DNA from: Vibrio harveyi NBRC 15634 = ATCC 14126 = KCTC 12724
Lineage (GTDB): Bacteria > Pseudomonadota > Gammaproteobacteria > Enterobacterales > Vibrionaceae
DNA length: 64,000 bases
Reading direction: 5' to 3'
Assembly (NCBI RefSeq): GCF_001591145.1
Contig: NZ_BCUF01000003.1
Span: forward strand, 62,001 to 126,000
The stretch's first letter is position 1, and each line of letters begins with the position of its first letter. This document shows positions 9,342 through 18,290 of this stretch, one piece after another. Made by a program: the position numbers and the translations under genes. The notes below the pieces were generated by a model. It had not been told where the DNA came from. It made no database searches and was given only the letters and a program-made list of their open reading frames with translations.

Positions 9342-10484
9342 ATGAGTGTATTATCACCTACAATTGCATCAGATATTGCAACTCTTGCTTATCAAGCAAG
9401 ATTAAAAAGAAAAAGTATTTCTCTACAAAAAAACACAAAGGCCCACTTTAAGTTTGATATTAGCAACGTGATATCAGGAACTTCTGGAGGCTTTTTTTAT
9501 CGCCCTACTTCAGGTTTCATCGTTGTAGGTAAAGGGGTTAGTGAAATTTATAAGAGAGATATCGTACTTTCTTTTCGAGGCACTAAAACACTTGCTGATG
9601 CATTGACTAATATGACGGCAAACCATAGAGGTACACATTCTGGAGAGCTAGTACACAATGGGTTTCAAGGAACCTTTAATTCTATGGTTCCTGAAATTAG
9701 AGCTTTCGTGAAAACCAGTAAGTCAGATAAATTACTAAATATTCACTGTGTGGGTCATAGCCTTGGTGGTGCTTTAGCCACTTTAGCCGCGAACTGGCTT
9801 AAATCTTTTCCTGAAGTTAATGCAAAAGTTCACCTTTATACATTTGGTGCTCCCAGAGTAGGTGGAAAAAGTTTCTCTATGAATGCAACTCAACGTCTAG
9901 ATAGTATTTTTAGATGTGTTAATGGTGCTGACCCTGTACCTAAAGTTCCTGTGTGGCCTTTCTATCACACTCCTTACAATGGTTCGGAGTATTTATCGAG
10001 CAGACAACAGGGTCTAGATCATAAAGCTCATGATATGAAGCGTTATGCTCAATTGACGGAATTTCAGAGTTGGGAAAAAATCTATTCCCAGAAGGTTGCC
10101 TATCCCTTTGAAAGGGTAGTCTTAAATTATAACAATCGGCTTGAAACCAGACCGAATGAGTTTTGGGCAGACAAAATCTCAGCTGCAATCCTGACATTGT
10201 TAATTGATGGGGGGTGTGCTTCTATAGTCTTTGCTGCGCAAAATATAGGCTCGGCGATTTCAACTATCTATGATGCTATTGCTCGTTCAATGGTTAAGAT
10301 CTCAGAATTATCAAGTGAATTTGCAGAACGTGTAAAAGGCTTACTTGGTCATATGCTGGTATTTGCGGGCAAGGGAGCTCAGATCGCGATTAAGTTTACC
10401 TATTCATTTATCCGCTGGGTATTCGAATTGGTTTTAAACAAATTGAATCAGGCGGTTAAAGCTGCACTAAAAAGTACTTTTTAA
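9342..10484 (+). CDS. Class 3 lipase with hydrophobic C-terminal extension, candidate antibacterial effector
   Basis: The start at 9342 is preceded by AGAGGA at 5-nt spacing and gives 380 residues. A class 3 lipase domain (PF01764-type) spans about residues 60-230: VLSFRGTKT, VHNGFQGTF, then CVGHSLGGALATLAANWL holding the GHSLGG nucleophile serine, LYTFGAPRVGG, and NGADPVPKVP with the likely catalytic aspartate; a histidine follows in WPFYHTP. The last 110 residues contain amphipathic or hydrophobic helices (AILTLLIDGGCASIVFAAQ, FTYSFIRWVFELVLNKL) that could insert into membranes. No signal peptide is present although its partner is exported. This is the pattern of type VI secretion lipase effectors (Tle families) with periplasmic immunity proteins, but no vgrG or adaptor is adjacent, so the role is a hypothesis. 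Confidence 0.85.
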   Translation: MSVLSPTIASDIATLAYQARLKRKSISLQKNTKAHFKFDISNVISGTSGGFFYRPTSGFIVVGKGVSEIYKRDIVLSFRGTKTLADALTNMTANHRGTHSGELVHNGFQGTFNSMVPEIRAFVKTSKSDKLLNIHCVGHSLGGALATLAANWLKSFPEVNAKVHLYTFGAPRVGGKSFSMNATQRLDSIFRCVNGADPVPKVPVWPFYHTPYNGSEYLSSRQQGLDHKAHDMKRYAQLTEFQSWEKIYSQKVAYPFERVVLNYNNRLETRPNEFWADKISAAILTLLIDGGCASIVFAAQNIGSAISTIYDAIARSMVKISELSSEFAERVKGLLGHMLVFAGKGAQIAIKFTYSFIRWVFELVLNKLNQAVKAALKSTF

Positions 10485-10496
10485 TCATCTATAAAC

Positions 10497-10520
10497 CGCC
10501 TCAAGCGAGGCGATTTTTGT
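10497..10520 (+). terminator. Terminator of the DUF6795-lipase unit
   Basis: CGCCTC-AAGC-GAGGCG hairpin followed by ATTTTTGTTTT, just after the lipase stop. Confidence 0.8.
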
Positions 10521-10640
10521 TTTACAATAAAGTCTTTCTAAAACCTAGTTCCTCTCCCTGTGACTTGAACTGCTTTTCTTTGTTGAAAAAATCGGCAATA
10601 TAAAAGAATAACCATTCACTCAATAGTTCAGGGAAGATGC

Positions 10641-11909
10641 ATGAAAGACGAAACACTCTCGATCCATTTTGGCTACGAAACCGACCCAACAACCAAATCA
10701 GTAGCGACACCGATTTACCAGACGGTAGCGTATGAGTTTGATAATGCGCAACATGGTGCGGATTTATTCAACCTTGAAGTTCCGGGCAATATTTACACTC
10801 GTATTATGAACCCAACCAATGACGTGTTGGAAAAACGCATGGCAGCGTTGGAAGGGGGGATTGCTGGTTTGGTTGTGAGTGCAGGTAGTGCGGCAATTAA
10901 CTACGCTATTCTCACGCTCGCGCAAGCTGGCGATAACATCGTTTCTACTCCTCAATTATATGGTGGTACTTACACCTTGTTTGCGCATATGTTGCCAAGC
11001 CAAGGTATTGAAGTGCGTTTTGCCAAGGACGATAAGCCTGAAAGTCTTGCTGAGCTTATCGATGAGAATACCAAAGCGGTTTACTGTGAAAGCATCGGTA
11101 ATCCGGCAGGGAACATCATAGACCTAGAACGTGTTGCCGAACTGGCTCATGCGCAGGGCGTGCCTGTGATTGTAGACAATACGGTCGCAACTCCAGTGCT
11201 ATGCAAGCCAATCGAATTTGGTGCCGACATCGTGGTTCATTCGCTCACTAAGTATGTTGGTGGGCATGGTACGACGCTGGGTGGCATCATCATTGATTCA
11301 GGGAAGTTCCCGTGGGCACAGCATAAAGATCGCTTCCCAGTATTTAATCAGCCTGAGCCTTCTTACCACGGCGTGGTTTACACCGAAGCATTTGGTGAGG
11401 CGGCTTTTATTGGTCGTGCTCGTACCGTTCCTTTGCGTAATACTGGTTCTGCTTTGTCACCAATGAATGCCTTTATGCTGATGCAGGGGCTGGAAACGCT
11501 GTCGCTGCGTATGGAGCGTCATACCGAAAATGCGCTGAAAGTCGCGGAATACTTAAGCCAGCACGAGAAAGTGAGTTGGGTAAGCTACGCGGGTTTACCT
11601 ACGTCGGAATTCTATCCATTGGCAGAAAAATACATGCAAGGTAAACCATCAGCGATATTATCGTTTGGCTTGAAAGATGGTTATGAAGCTGGTGTGCGCT
11701 TTTACGATGCATTGAAGATCTTTAAGCGTTTAGTGAACATTGGTGACGCAAAATCGCTTGCATGCCATCCGGCGTCGACTACGCACCGTCAATTGAGTGA
11801 AGCGGAGCAAAAGCAAGCGGGCGTCTCCCCAGAGATGATTCGCTTGTCCGTCGGTATTGAACACATTGATGACATCTTGGTAGACCTTGAACAAGCCTTT
11901 AATGCTTAA
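10641..11909 (+). CDS. metY: O-acetylhomoserine aminocarboxypropyltransferase (MetY)
   Basis: The 422-residue PLP enzyme belongs to the Cys/Met metabolism family. IVVHSLTKYVGGHGTTLGG holds the PLP lysine, and YTRIMNPTNDVLEKR is the conserved N-terminal motif. Length and the YTEAFGEAAF region fit O-acetylhomoserine sulfhydrylases rather than MetB or MetC. It joins sulfide with O-acetyl-L-homoserine to give homocysteine in methionine synthesis. No MetJ boxes are visible in its 150-bp upstream region, unlike the carrier gene near 22 kb. GGGAAG lies close to the start. It is monocistronic, with a terminator after the stop. Confidence 0.92.
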   Translation: MKDETLSIHFGYETDPTTKSVATPIYQTVAYEFDNAQHGADLFNLEVPGNIYTRIMNPTNDVLEKRMAALEGGIAGLVVSAGSAAINYAILTLAQAGDNIVSTPQLYGGTYTLFAHMLPSQGIEVRFAKDDKPESLAELIDENTKAVYCESIGNPAGNIIDLERVAELAHAQGVPVIVDNTVATPVLCKPIEFGADIVVHSLTKYVGGHGTTLGGIIIDSGKFPWAQHKDRFPVFNQPEPSYHGVVYTEAFGEAAFIGRARTVPLRNTGSALSPMNAFMLMQGLETLSLRMERHTENALKVAEYLSQHEKVSWVSYAGLPTSEFYPLAEKYMQGKPSAILSFGLKDGYEAGVRFYDALKIFKRLVNIGDAKSLACHPASTTHRQLSEAEQKQAGVSPEMIRLSVGIEHIDDILVDLEQAFNA

Positions 11910-11926
11910 TTATTGAATTAAAAGTG

Positions 11927-11957
11927 AAAAGCAGCTCTCTGATAGGGCTGCTTTTTG
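11927..11957 (+). terminator. Terminator of metY
   Basis: AAAAGCAGCTCT / AGGGCTGCTTTT stem with loop CTGAT, followed by T. Confidence 0.8.
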
Positions 11958-12086
11958 AAGACACCGTCGATATTCAACTTTCATTTCAGACCCTATTTCT
12001 TTTTCAAACCCCATTTCGTTTTCTATTCCAAATTGTGACCGAGCAGCATGCCTTAATCCCATAAATTCATTATGGTTGAATGGATA

Positions 12087-12105
12087 AATGATAATAACTA
12101 TCATT
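12087..12105. promoter_or_regulatory. Fur box in front of the suf operon
   Basis: AATGATAATAACTATCATT is a 9-1-9 inverted repeat with 8 of 9 positions symmetric, matching the Fur core repeat. It ends 33 bp before the sufA start, so it overlaps the probable promoter. Iron-starved induction of suf is established in enterobacteria. Confidence 0.75.
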
Positions 12106-12137
12106 CTCAGTGTTTGTTTTTAAATAGGTGAATAGTC

Positions 12138-12509
12138 ATGTCGGGACTCAACTCAGTAGACAGCTTCGATCCAAGCAGCAGTTGGCAAGGGCTAACTCTG
12201 ACCGATAAAGCTGCCAATCAAATTAACAAGCTGCTCGAAAAAGACGAATCTCTATGTGGCTTGCGACTCACAATTAAGCCTTCAGGTTGTGCGGGCTACG
12301 CGTATGTACTGTCCACCGTGGATGAAGTCATCGCTGACGATCTTGTATATGAGCATCTCGGCGCCAAGTTATTTGTGCCTCTTGATGCCATGCCTTATCT
12401 CGATGGAACAGAAGTGGACTTCATTTCACAAGGGTTGAACCAGATGTTCCAGTACAACAATCCTAAAGTACAAAGTGCTTGTGGTTGTGGTGAAAGTTTT
12501 AATGTGTAA
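12138..12509 (+). CDS. sufA: SufA, A-type Fe-S carrier protein
   Basis: This 123-residue protein belongs to the HesB/IscA/SufA family. The three cluster-binding cysteines are visible: one in IKPSGCAGYAY and two in the C-terminal CGCG motif (SACGCGESFNV). It would accept Fe-S clusters from the SufBCD scaffold and hand them to apoproteins. It is the first gene of a complete sufABCDSE operon behind a Fur box. The N-terminus carries about 15 residues before the domain, as in SufA rather than IscA. Assignment is secure from context. Confidence 0.93.
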   Translation: MSGLNSVDSFDPSSSWQGLTLTDKAANQINKLLEKDESLCGLRLTIKPSGCAGYAYVLSTVDEVIADDLVYEHLGAKLFVPLDAMPYLDGTEVDFISQGLNQMFQYNNPKVQSACGCGESFNV

Positions 12510-12545
12510 AAGCGAGCACTGCTCTAGGGCAGTGGCTGGTTTTAA

Positions 12546-14033
12546 ATGGTACCGACAATGACACAAAGTGGTATTGAGATCCAAGAAGATGTTCAAGCTT
12601 GGGTTGATGATGATAGTTACAAACAAGGGTTCTACAGCAATATTGCGACAGACCAGTTCGCAAAAGGCATCAATGAAGATGTTGTACGTGCGATTTCTGC
12701 CAAAAGAAACGAACCTGAATGGATGCTGGAGTTCCGACTTCGGGCGTTTCGAATTTGGCAAACCATGGAGGAACCGCATTGGTTAAAAGCGCACTACGAT
12801 CCGCTTAACTATCAAGATTATAGCTATTATTCCGCGCCATCTTGTGGTCAGTGCGATGATACTTGTGCTGGCGATGAAGCATCGCAAGACCCGGAGTTTT
12901 TGACTAAAGAAGTCGAACAAGCTTTTGACCTGCTGGGTGTGCCAGTTCGTGAGGGAAGCGAAGTCGCTGTTGATGCAATCTTTGACTCCGTATCGGTCAA
13001 AACCACGTACAGTGAAAAATTGGCAGAGAAAGGCATCATTTTTTGCTCATTCAGCGAAGCGATTCACAAGTACCCTGAGCTAGTACAAGAGTACCTAGGG
13101 ACAGTCGTCCCGCCAGAAGATAACTTCTTTGCTGCGCTAAATGCTGCCGTTGCGTCGGATGGCACCTTCGTTTACATCCCCAAAGGTGTTGAGTGTCCTA
13201 TGGAGCTCTCGACCTATTTCCGGATCAATGCTGCAAAAACAGGTCAATTTGAACGTACGATTTTGATTGCTGATGAGGGCAGCTATGTCAGCTATATCGA
13301 AGGATGTTCGGCACCATCGCATGATAATTACCAGCTGCATGCTGCGGTGGTAGAAGTGATCGTCCTCAAAGATGCTTACGTGAAGTATTCGACCGTACAA
13401 AACTGGTTCTCAGGCAAAGATACCAACGGCGGTATCCTCAACTTTGTGACCAAGCGAGCGCTGTGCAAAGGCGATGGTTCAAAGATGTCTTGGACTCAAT
13501 CCGAAACGGGATCTGCCATTACATGGAAGTACCCAAGCGTCATTCTCCAAGGGGATAACTCGATCGGTGAGTTTTATTCCATCGCGTTAACGTCGGGTAA
13601 GCAGTTGGCTGACACTGGCACTAAGATGATCCATATCGGTAAAAATACCAAGTCCACCATCATCTCAAAAGGCGTCTCCGCTGGGTACAGTGAAAACAGC
13701 TACCGCGGATTAGTGAAGATCTTACCGAGCGCTGAAAATGCGCGAAATTTCACTCAATGTGACTCGATGCTCATCGGTCCGGATTGTGGGGCGCATACCT
13801 TCCCTTACGTTGAAGTAAAAAACAACTCCGCTCAGGTCGAGCATGAAGCAACCACAACCAAAATTGGTGAAGACCAACTGTTTTACTGTTCACAACGAGG
13901 CATTGCTGAAGAAGATGCGATCTCAATGATTGTGAACGGTTTTTGTAAGGATGTGTTTTCCGAATTACCGCTGGAGTTTGCCGTAGAAGCACAAAAATTA
14001 TTGGCAATCAGCTTAGAACACAGCGTTGGATAA
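12546..14033 (+). CDS. sufB: SufB, Fe-S cluster scaffold subunit
   Basis: The 495-residue protein matches the usual SufB length. The N-terminal part has [10 protein letters not shown], a CxxC-type motif, and the core beta-helix includes [19 protein letters not shown] and [20 protein letters not shown], all conserved in SufB. It forms the SufBC2D complex on which nascent clusters are built with sulfur from SufSE. The start could be 12546 or the ATG at 12558 ([12 protein letters not shown]); no strong ribosome site separates them. It is followed by sufC after 6 bp. Confidence 0.96.
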   Translation: MVPTMTQSGIEIQEDVQAWVDDDSYKQGFYSNIATDQFAKGINEDVVRAISAKRNEPEWMLEFRLRAFRIWQTMEEPHWLKAHYDPLNYQDYSYYSAPSCGQCDDTCAGDEASQDPEFLTKEVEQAFDLLGVPVREGSEVAVDAIFDSVSVKTTYSEKLAEKGIIFCSFSEAIHKYPELVQEYLGTVVPPEDNFFAALNAAVASDGTFVYIPKGVECPMELSTYFRINAAKTGQFERTILIADEGSYVSYIEGCSAPSHDNYQLHAAVVEVIVLKDAYVKYSTVQNWFSGKDTNGGILNFVTKRALCKGDGSKMSWTQSETGSAITWKYPSVILQGDNSIGEFYSIALTSGKQLADTGTKMIHIGKNTKSTIISKGVSAGYSENSYRGLVKILPSAENARNFTQCDSMLIGPDCGAHTFPYVEVKNNSAQVEHEATTTKIGEDQLFYCSQRGIAEEDAISMIVNGFCKDVFSELPLEFAVEAQKLLAISLEHSVG

Positions 14034-14039
14034 TGAAAA

Positions 14040-14786
14040 ATGTTAACAATTAACAACTTAAAAGCCCAAATTGAAGAACAAGAAATTCTAAAAGGAGTCA
14101 ATCTTCAGATTAACCCTGGAGAAATTCACGCCATCATGGGACCAAACGGTTCCGGTAAAAGCACGCTGGCAAGCACGCTCGCGGGACGTGAAGACTACGA
14201 AATTACCGATGGATCTGTCGATTTCAACGGCAAGGATTTATTGGAATTAGATCCTGATGAACGTGCAGGCGAAGGCGTGTTCTTGGCATTCCAATACCCT
14301 GTCGAAATTCCGGGAGTGAGTAACCATCTCTTCTTACAAGCATCAGTGAATGCGGTGCGAAAATACCGTGAACTTCCGGAATTGGAACGCTTTGAACTTG
14401 CGGATTTAATTGAGGAGAAAATTGAGCTTCTCAATATGCCGAAAGACTTACTTTCTCGCTCGGTAAACGTCGGCTTTTCTGGCGGAGAAAAGAAGCGTAA
14501 TGACATCTTGCAAATGGCGGTACTTGACCCACAACTTTGCATTTTGGACGAGACCGATTCTGGATTAGATATTGATGCACTTAAAGAAGTTGCTAATGGC
14601 GTAAATAGCCTAAAAGACGGCAAGCGTTCTTTCATCATTGTGACCCATTACCAACGCATTCTTGATTACATCAAACCTGACTTTGTGCACGTGCTGTATC
14701 AAGGAAAAATCATCAAATCGGGTGATTTCTCTATGGTGGCTGAGTTAGAGGAGAAGGGCTATGGTTGGCTCACCGGAGAGGAGTAA
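14040..14786 (+). CDS. sufC: SufC, ATPase of the SufBCD complex
   Basis: This 248-residue ABC-type ATPase has Walker A GPNGSGKST, a signature FSGGEKKRNDI and Walker B LCILDETDSGLDID with SufC's characteristic extra acidic stretch; the H-loop is IIVTHYQRIL. It is soluble, has no membrane domain, and powers conformational change in SufB-SufD during cluster assembly. AAAGGAGT lies within the early reading frame, and its 3' end supplies the ribosome site of sufD. Confidence 0.96.
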   Translation: MLTINNLKAQIEEQEILKGVNLQINPGEIHAIMGPNGSGKSTLASTLAGREDYEITDGSVDFNGKDLLELDPDERAGEGVFLAFQYPVEIPGVSNHLFLQASVNAVRKYRELPELERFELADLIEEKIELLNMPKDLLSRSVNVGFSGGEKKRNDILQMAVLDPQLCILDETDSGLDIDALKEVANGVNSLKDGKRSFIIVTHYQRILDYIKPDFVHVLYQGKIIKSGDFSMVAELEEKGYGWLTGEE

Positions 14787-14793
14787 TTGTCTA

Positions 14794-16041
14794 TTGCCAT
14801 TCAGTGACTATTTAAAGCCTCGTCTGACTGCGTTAGATGAGGTTGCCAAATACCATTGGCAAGCCGCATTAGCACAAGGATTACCGACTCGTCAGCATGA
14901 AGATTGGAAATACACCTCGCTTGAAGGCTTCGATGCCATTGATTTTTCCAGCCAGCGTGAGACTGATGTATCGATGGCTTTCGTTCAGGCTCACAAGCTT
15001 GATATGGATGCAGAAAGGTTAGTATTTGTGAATGGTCAGTTCCAACCTAATTTGAGTGATATTGATGGCGAGGCATTTCGACTTTCTTTACTTAATGGTG
15101 ATGCAAAACAAGCGTTGCCTGCCGCGATTGCACCAGAAATCTTTTTGCATCTCACGGAAGCATTTTCCGATACGACTTTGTTGATTGAGGTCGATGCCAA
15201 ACATACCGTAGCCAAGCCTATTTACTTGATGCAAATTGAGTCTCGACCTCAAGGTGGTATGGCACATCATCGCGTACACCTAAAAGTCGGACAAAGTAGC
15301 GAAGTTAAAATTGTTGAGCACCTTCTTTCTGCTTGTCATGGCAACCGTGTGGCAGCAAGTTATTCCGGTTCGCGACTTACGATGGAGGTTTCGGACAATG
15401 CTGAACTTACCCATTACAAGCTCTGCTTGGGTTCTGTGGAACATTACCATTTTGCTCACAATGATCTTTTCGTTGGACGAGATGCAAATGTATCAAGCCA
15501 GACCTTTTTGCTCGCTGGTCAATTGACGCGCCACCACACCAGCTGCCAGTTAAATGGCGAAAATACAGAGATTGAAATCAACAGCCTAGCGCTACCTAGC
15601 CATCAGCAAACGTACGACACGCGTACTTACCTTGAACACAACAAAGGGCATTGCACGAGTCAGCAACTGCACAAAATTATTGCCAGTCAGCAAGGCAAAG
15701 CAGTATTTAACGGCATGATCAAAGTCGCCCCAAATGCGCTCAAAACTGACGGACAAATGGACAATCACAACTTGTTGCTAAGTAAAGCGTGTGAGGTCAA
15801 CAGTAAGCCTCAACTGGAGATCTATGCGGACGACGTGAAGTGCAGTCACGGTACTACCACAGGAGCATTGAGCAAAGAGCAGGTGTTTTATTTGCAGGCT
15901 CGCGGATTACCAAAGCACCAAGCTGAACAATTGATCACCCTTGCCTTTGCCGCGGAAGTCGCAGAGGCGATTGATATTGACGTTATTCGTACGCTGGTTT
16001 TACAGCATATAGAGTCCAAGCTAGCAGAGGTAAATGCATGA
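14794..16041 (+). CDS. sufD: SufD, Fe-S cluster assembly protein
   Basis: A SufD family protein of about 415 residues: N-terminal helical part with [18 protein letters not shown], then a beta-helix core and the C-terminal [20 protein letters not shown] motif shared with SufB. It is a structural partner of SufB. I prefer a TTG start at 14794 ([11 protein letters not shown]) because GGAGAGGAG at 14775-14783 lies 10 nt upstream; an ATG at 14761 would overlap sufC by 26 bp without its own ribosome site. The stop overlaps the sufS start by 4 bp (ATGA). Confidence 0.92.
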   Translation: MPFSDYLKPRLTALDEVAKYHWQAALAQGLPTRQHEDWKYTSLEGFDAIDFSSQRETDVSMAFVQAHKLDMDAERLVFVNGQFQPNLSDIDGEAFRLSLLNGDAKQALPAAIAPEIFLHLTEAFSDTTLLIEVDAKHTVAKPIYLMQIESRPQGGMAHHRVHLKVGQSSEVKIVEHLLSACHGNRVAASYSGSRLTMEVSDNAELTHYKLCLGSVEHYHFAHNDLFVGRDANVSSQTFLLAGQLTRHHTSCQLNGENTEIEINSLALPSHQQTYDTRTYLEHNKGHCTSQQLHKIIASQQGKAVFNGMIKVAPNALKTDGQMDNHNLLLSKACEVNSKPQLEIYADDVKCSHGTTTGALSKEQVFYLQARGLPKHQAEQLITLAFAAEVAEAIDIDVIRTLVLQHIESKLAEVNA

Positions 16042-17261
16042 GCTCTTCCATAACAGCGCAACGAGCACACTTTCCAACCTTACATCAGGAAGTGAACAAC
16101 AAGTCTTTGGTTTACTTAGACAGCGCAGCAAGTGCACATAAACCATCGGTCGTGATTGAACGAGTCGACACCTTTTATCGACATGAAAACGCAGCGGTTC
16201 ATCGTGGAATCCATCATTTGAGTGCTCATGCGACAGACTTGATGGAACAAGCGCGTGATAAGGTTCAGCAATTCATTAGTGCCAAGCTGCGTGAAGAGGT
16301 GGTTTTTGTTCATGGAACCACGCATGGCATTAACCTTGTTGCGAATGCTTATGCGAAAGCGCAGTTGACGGAAGGTGATGAGATCATCGTGTCTGAAATG
16401 GAGCATCACGCCAATATCGTGCCTTGGCAAATGCTAGAACAAGACATCGGGATCAAAGTGGTGGTGTGGCCGCTAGAGCTCGATGGAAGCTTGAGTTTGG
16501 ATACGCTGAAAACGCTGATGACTGGGCGTACTCGCTTATTAGCGGTCACCCACGTCTCTAATGTGCTTGGTACCATTAATCCGGTCAAAAATATCATCGA
16601 GTTGGCTCATCAGAATGGCACCCGAGTGCTGGTAGATGGGGCACAAGCAGTGATGCACCAAGCGGTCGATGTACAAGAAATTGACTGCGACTTCTATGTC
16701 TTTTCAGGGCATAAGCTCTATGGTCCGACAGGGGTAGGGGTGTTATACGCGAAGAAAGAGCTGCTTGATATTATGCCTCCGTGGGAAGGTGGCGGCGCGA
16801 TGATAAAAGAGGTCGATCTTTACCAAGGAACCACTTATAACGACGCGCCATGGCGTTTTGAAGCTGGCACTCCTAATGTTGCAGGCATTATCGGTTTGGG
16901 GTGTGCGATTGATTATGTGCTCGATCTTGGATTTGAAGCGATTGGTTGCTATGAACAAGCATTGGTTGACTACCTCTACGATCAATTAAAGACGGTGCCG
17001 GATATTGTCATTTATGGTCCTCAAGAGCGCTGCGGCGTAGTGTCATTCAACCTTGCACAAGTGCATGCCTTTGATGTGGGTAGCTTTTTAGATAAGTACG
17101 GTGTTGCGATTCGAACGGGACATCATTGCGCTCAACCTCTGATGAAATACTACCAAGTACCTGCGATGTGTCGTGCATCGGTTGCTTTATATAATAATCA
17201 ACAAGATATTGATGTTTTGGTTTCTAGTCTAAAACGTATCCATACCTTGTTAGTCGGATAG
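16038..17261 (+). CDS. sufS: SufS, group II cysteine desulfurase
   Basis: The 407-residue PLP protein contains [17 protein letters not shown] with the PLP lysine, and [14 protein letters not shown] with the catalytic cysteine in the short-loop context of SufS rather than IscS. It withdraws sulfur from L-cysteine as a persulfide and passes it to SufE. It overlaps sufD by 4 bp and sufE starts 13 bp after its stop, so translation is coupled. Confidence 0.96.
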   Translation: MSSSITAQRAHFPTLHQEVNNKSLVYLDSAASAHKPSVVIERVDTFYRHENAAVHRGIHHLSAHATDLMEQARDKVQQFISAKLREEVVFVHGTTHGINLVANAYAKAQLTEGDEIIVSEMEHHANIVPWQMLEQDIGIKVVVWPLELDGSLSLDTLKTLMTGRTRLLAVTHVSNVLGTINPVKNIIELAHQNGTRVLVDGAQAVMHQAVDVQEIDCDFYVFSGHKLYGPTGVGVLYAKKELLDIMPPWEGGGAMIKEVDLYQGTTYNDAPWRFEAGTPNVAGIIGLGCAIDYVLDLGFEAIGCYEQALVDYLYDQLKTVPDIVIYGPQERCGVVSFNLAQVHAFDVGSFLDKYGVAIRTGHHCAQPLMKYYQVPAMCRASVALYNNQQDIDVLVSSLKRIHTLLVG

Positions 17262-17274
17262 GAAAGAGAAAGCA

Positions 17275-17682
17275 GTGGACCAAAAACAATTAATTAAAAA
17301 CTTCAATCGATGTATTGATTGGGAAGATAAGTACTTATACATCATTTCGCTTGGCGAGAAGTTTGCTCGTTTACCAGAAGCGTTACAGACTGAACAGACC
17401 GCCATTTACGGCTGTCAAAGCCAAGTATGGATTCAGGTACAAGTAGAACAAGGAAAAGTGCAATTGTTGGGTAGCAGCGACGCGGCTTTAGTGAAAGGGC
17501 TTGTCGCTGTGGTGTGCTTGTTATTGCAAGATAAAACACCGAAGCAGTTGTTGGAGACTAACATTAAAAGCATTTTTGCTGAGTTAGGTTTACAGCAACA
17601 ATTAACTCCGGCCAGAAACCAAGGCATTGAAGCTATGGTTAAGAGTATTTTTAAGCAAGTTCAAGCGCTAGAGATGGCGTGA
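17275..17682 (+). CDS. sufE: SufE, sulfur-transfer partner of SufS
   Basis: This 135-residue protein has the SufE motif AIYGCQSQVWIQ with the sulfur-accepting cysteine near residue 50. It stimulates SufS and carries persulfide sulfur to SufB. The start codon is GTG at 17275, preceded by GGAAAGAGA. It is the last gene of the operon; no clear terminator follows before the convergent gene at 17702. Confidence 0.94.
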   Translation: MDQKQLIKNFNRCIDWEDKYLYIISLGEKFARLPEALQTEQTAIYGCQSQVWIQVQVEQGKVQLLGSSDAALVKGLVAVVCLLLQDKTPKQLLETNIKSIFAELGLQQQLTPARNQGIEAMVKSIFKQVQALEMA

Positions 17683-17701
17683 TTTCCGCAGAGCTTCTGT
17701 G

Positions 17702-18100
17702 TTAGGTAATGGACGAGCGTTTGGCAAAGTCAGTGCGAAGGATCTTGGCTTTGTCCATCACGTCATAGCCTTTGTAGAGTTGACAAGTGAGATTGAGTGA
17801 ATCAAGCGCGTAGGCTTTGCATTGGGAGCGGCAGCAAAGCTCGTTATTGGTGTCATTCAATTCAGCCATCATTCTGGTGTAGAGCTTTTTTAGGCAAAGT
17901 AGATAACTCATATCATCACCGCTATCACGAGCAGTCAGGGCGACGTCGAGACTCGCATGATAATATTCTGATAACCGTTTTTCAGACGGACCATGACGAT
18001 TAAGATTCATCTCTGCAAGAAAGAACTCTGAAGTGGCCGTTTGTAATCTATCCTTATAGTCGTCAATCTCTGCAGTTAGCCATGTCATCACGCAATCCAT
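17702..18100 (-). CDS. Unknown small six-cysteine protein, probably Fur-regulated
   Basis: I do not recognise this 132-residue protein. It is predicted mostly helical, has no signal peptide or membrane segment, and has six cysteines (C3, one in YLLCLKK, three in NELCCRSQCK, one in NLTCQLY). Its start is 30 bp from a perfectly symmetric Fur box, so iron-starvation induction is likely. It lies tail-to-tail with sufE (19-bp gap), and the two units share putative iron control, so a role in Fe-S or iron handling is plausible but unproven. Confidence 0.7.
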   Translation of the reverse strand: MDCVMTWLTAEIDDYKDRLQTATSEFFLAEMNLNRHGPSEKRLSEYYHASLDVALTARDSGDDMSYLLCLKKLYTRMMAELNDTNNELCCRSQCKAYALDSLNLTCQLYKGYDVMDKAKILRTDFAKRSSIT

Positions 18101-18129
18101 AAAACACCTTCCATCTATTACTTAATCTT

Positions 18130-18148
18130 AATGATAATTATTATCATT
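18130..18148. promoter_or_regulatory. Perfect palindromic Fur box
   Basis: AATGATAAT-T-ATTATCATT is a perfectly symmetric 9-1-9 repeat. It lies 30 bp before the start of the six-cysteine protein on the minus strand and 143 bp before the aminotransferase start on the plus strand; proximity favours the former as its target. Confidence 0.8.
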
Positions 18149-18290
18149 TATAAATCAAGGCTTCTTATGCGTTTTTATCGTTACTCCAGTGTCTATTCCA
18201 AATGCTCATCGCGGTGCACTTTTCTTACCTTGCGTATAAATCGCATCTTCCTGACTATGCTTAGCAAATAGTCACGAGGAAGGGACGCTC

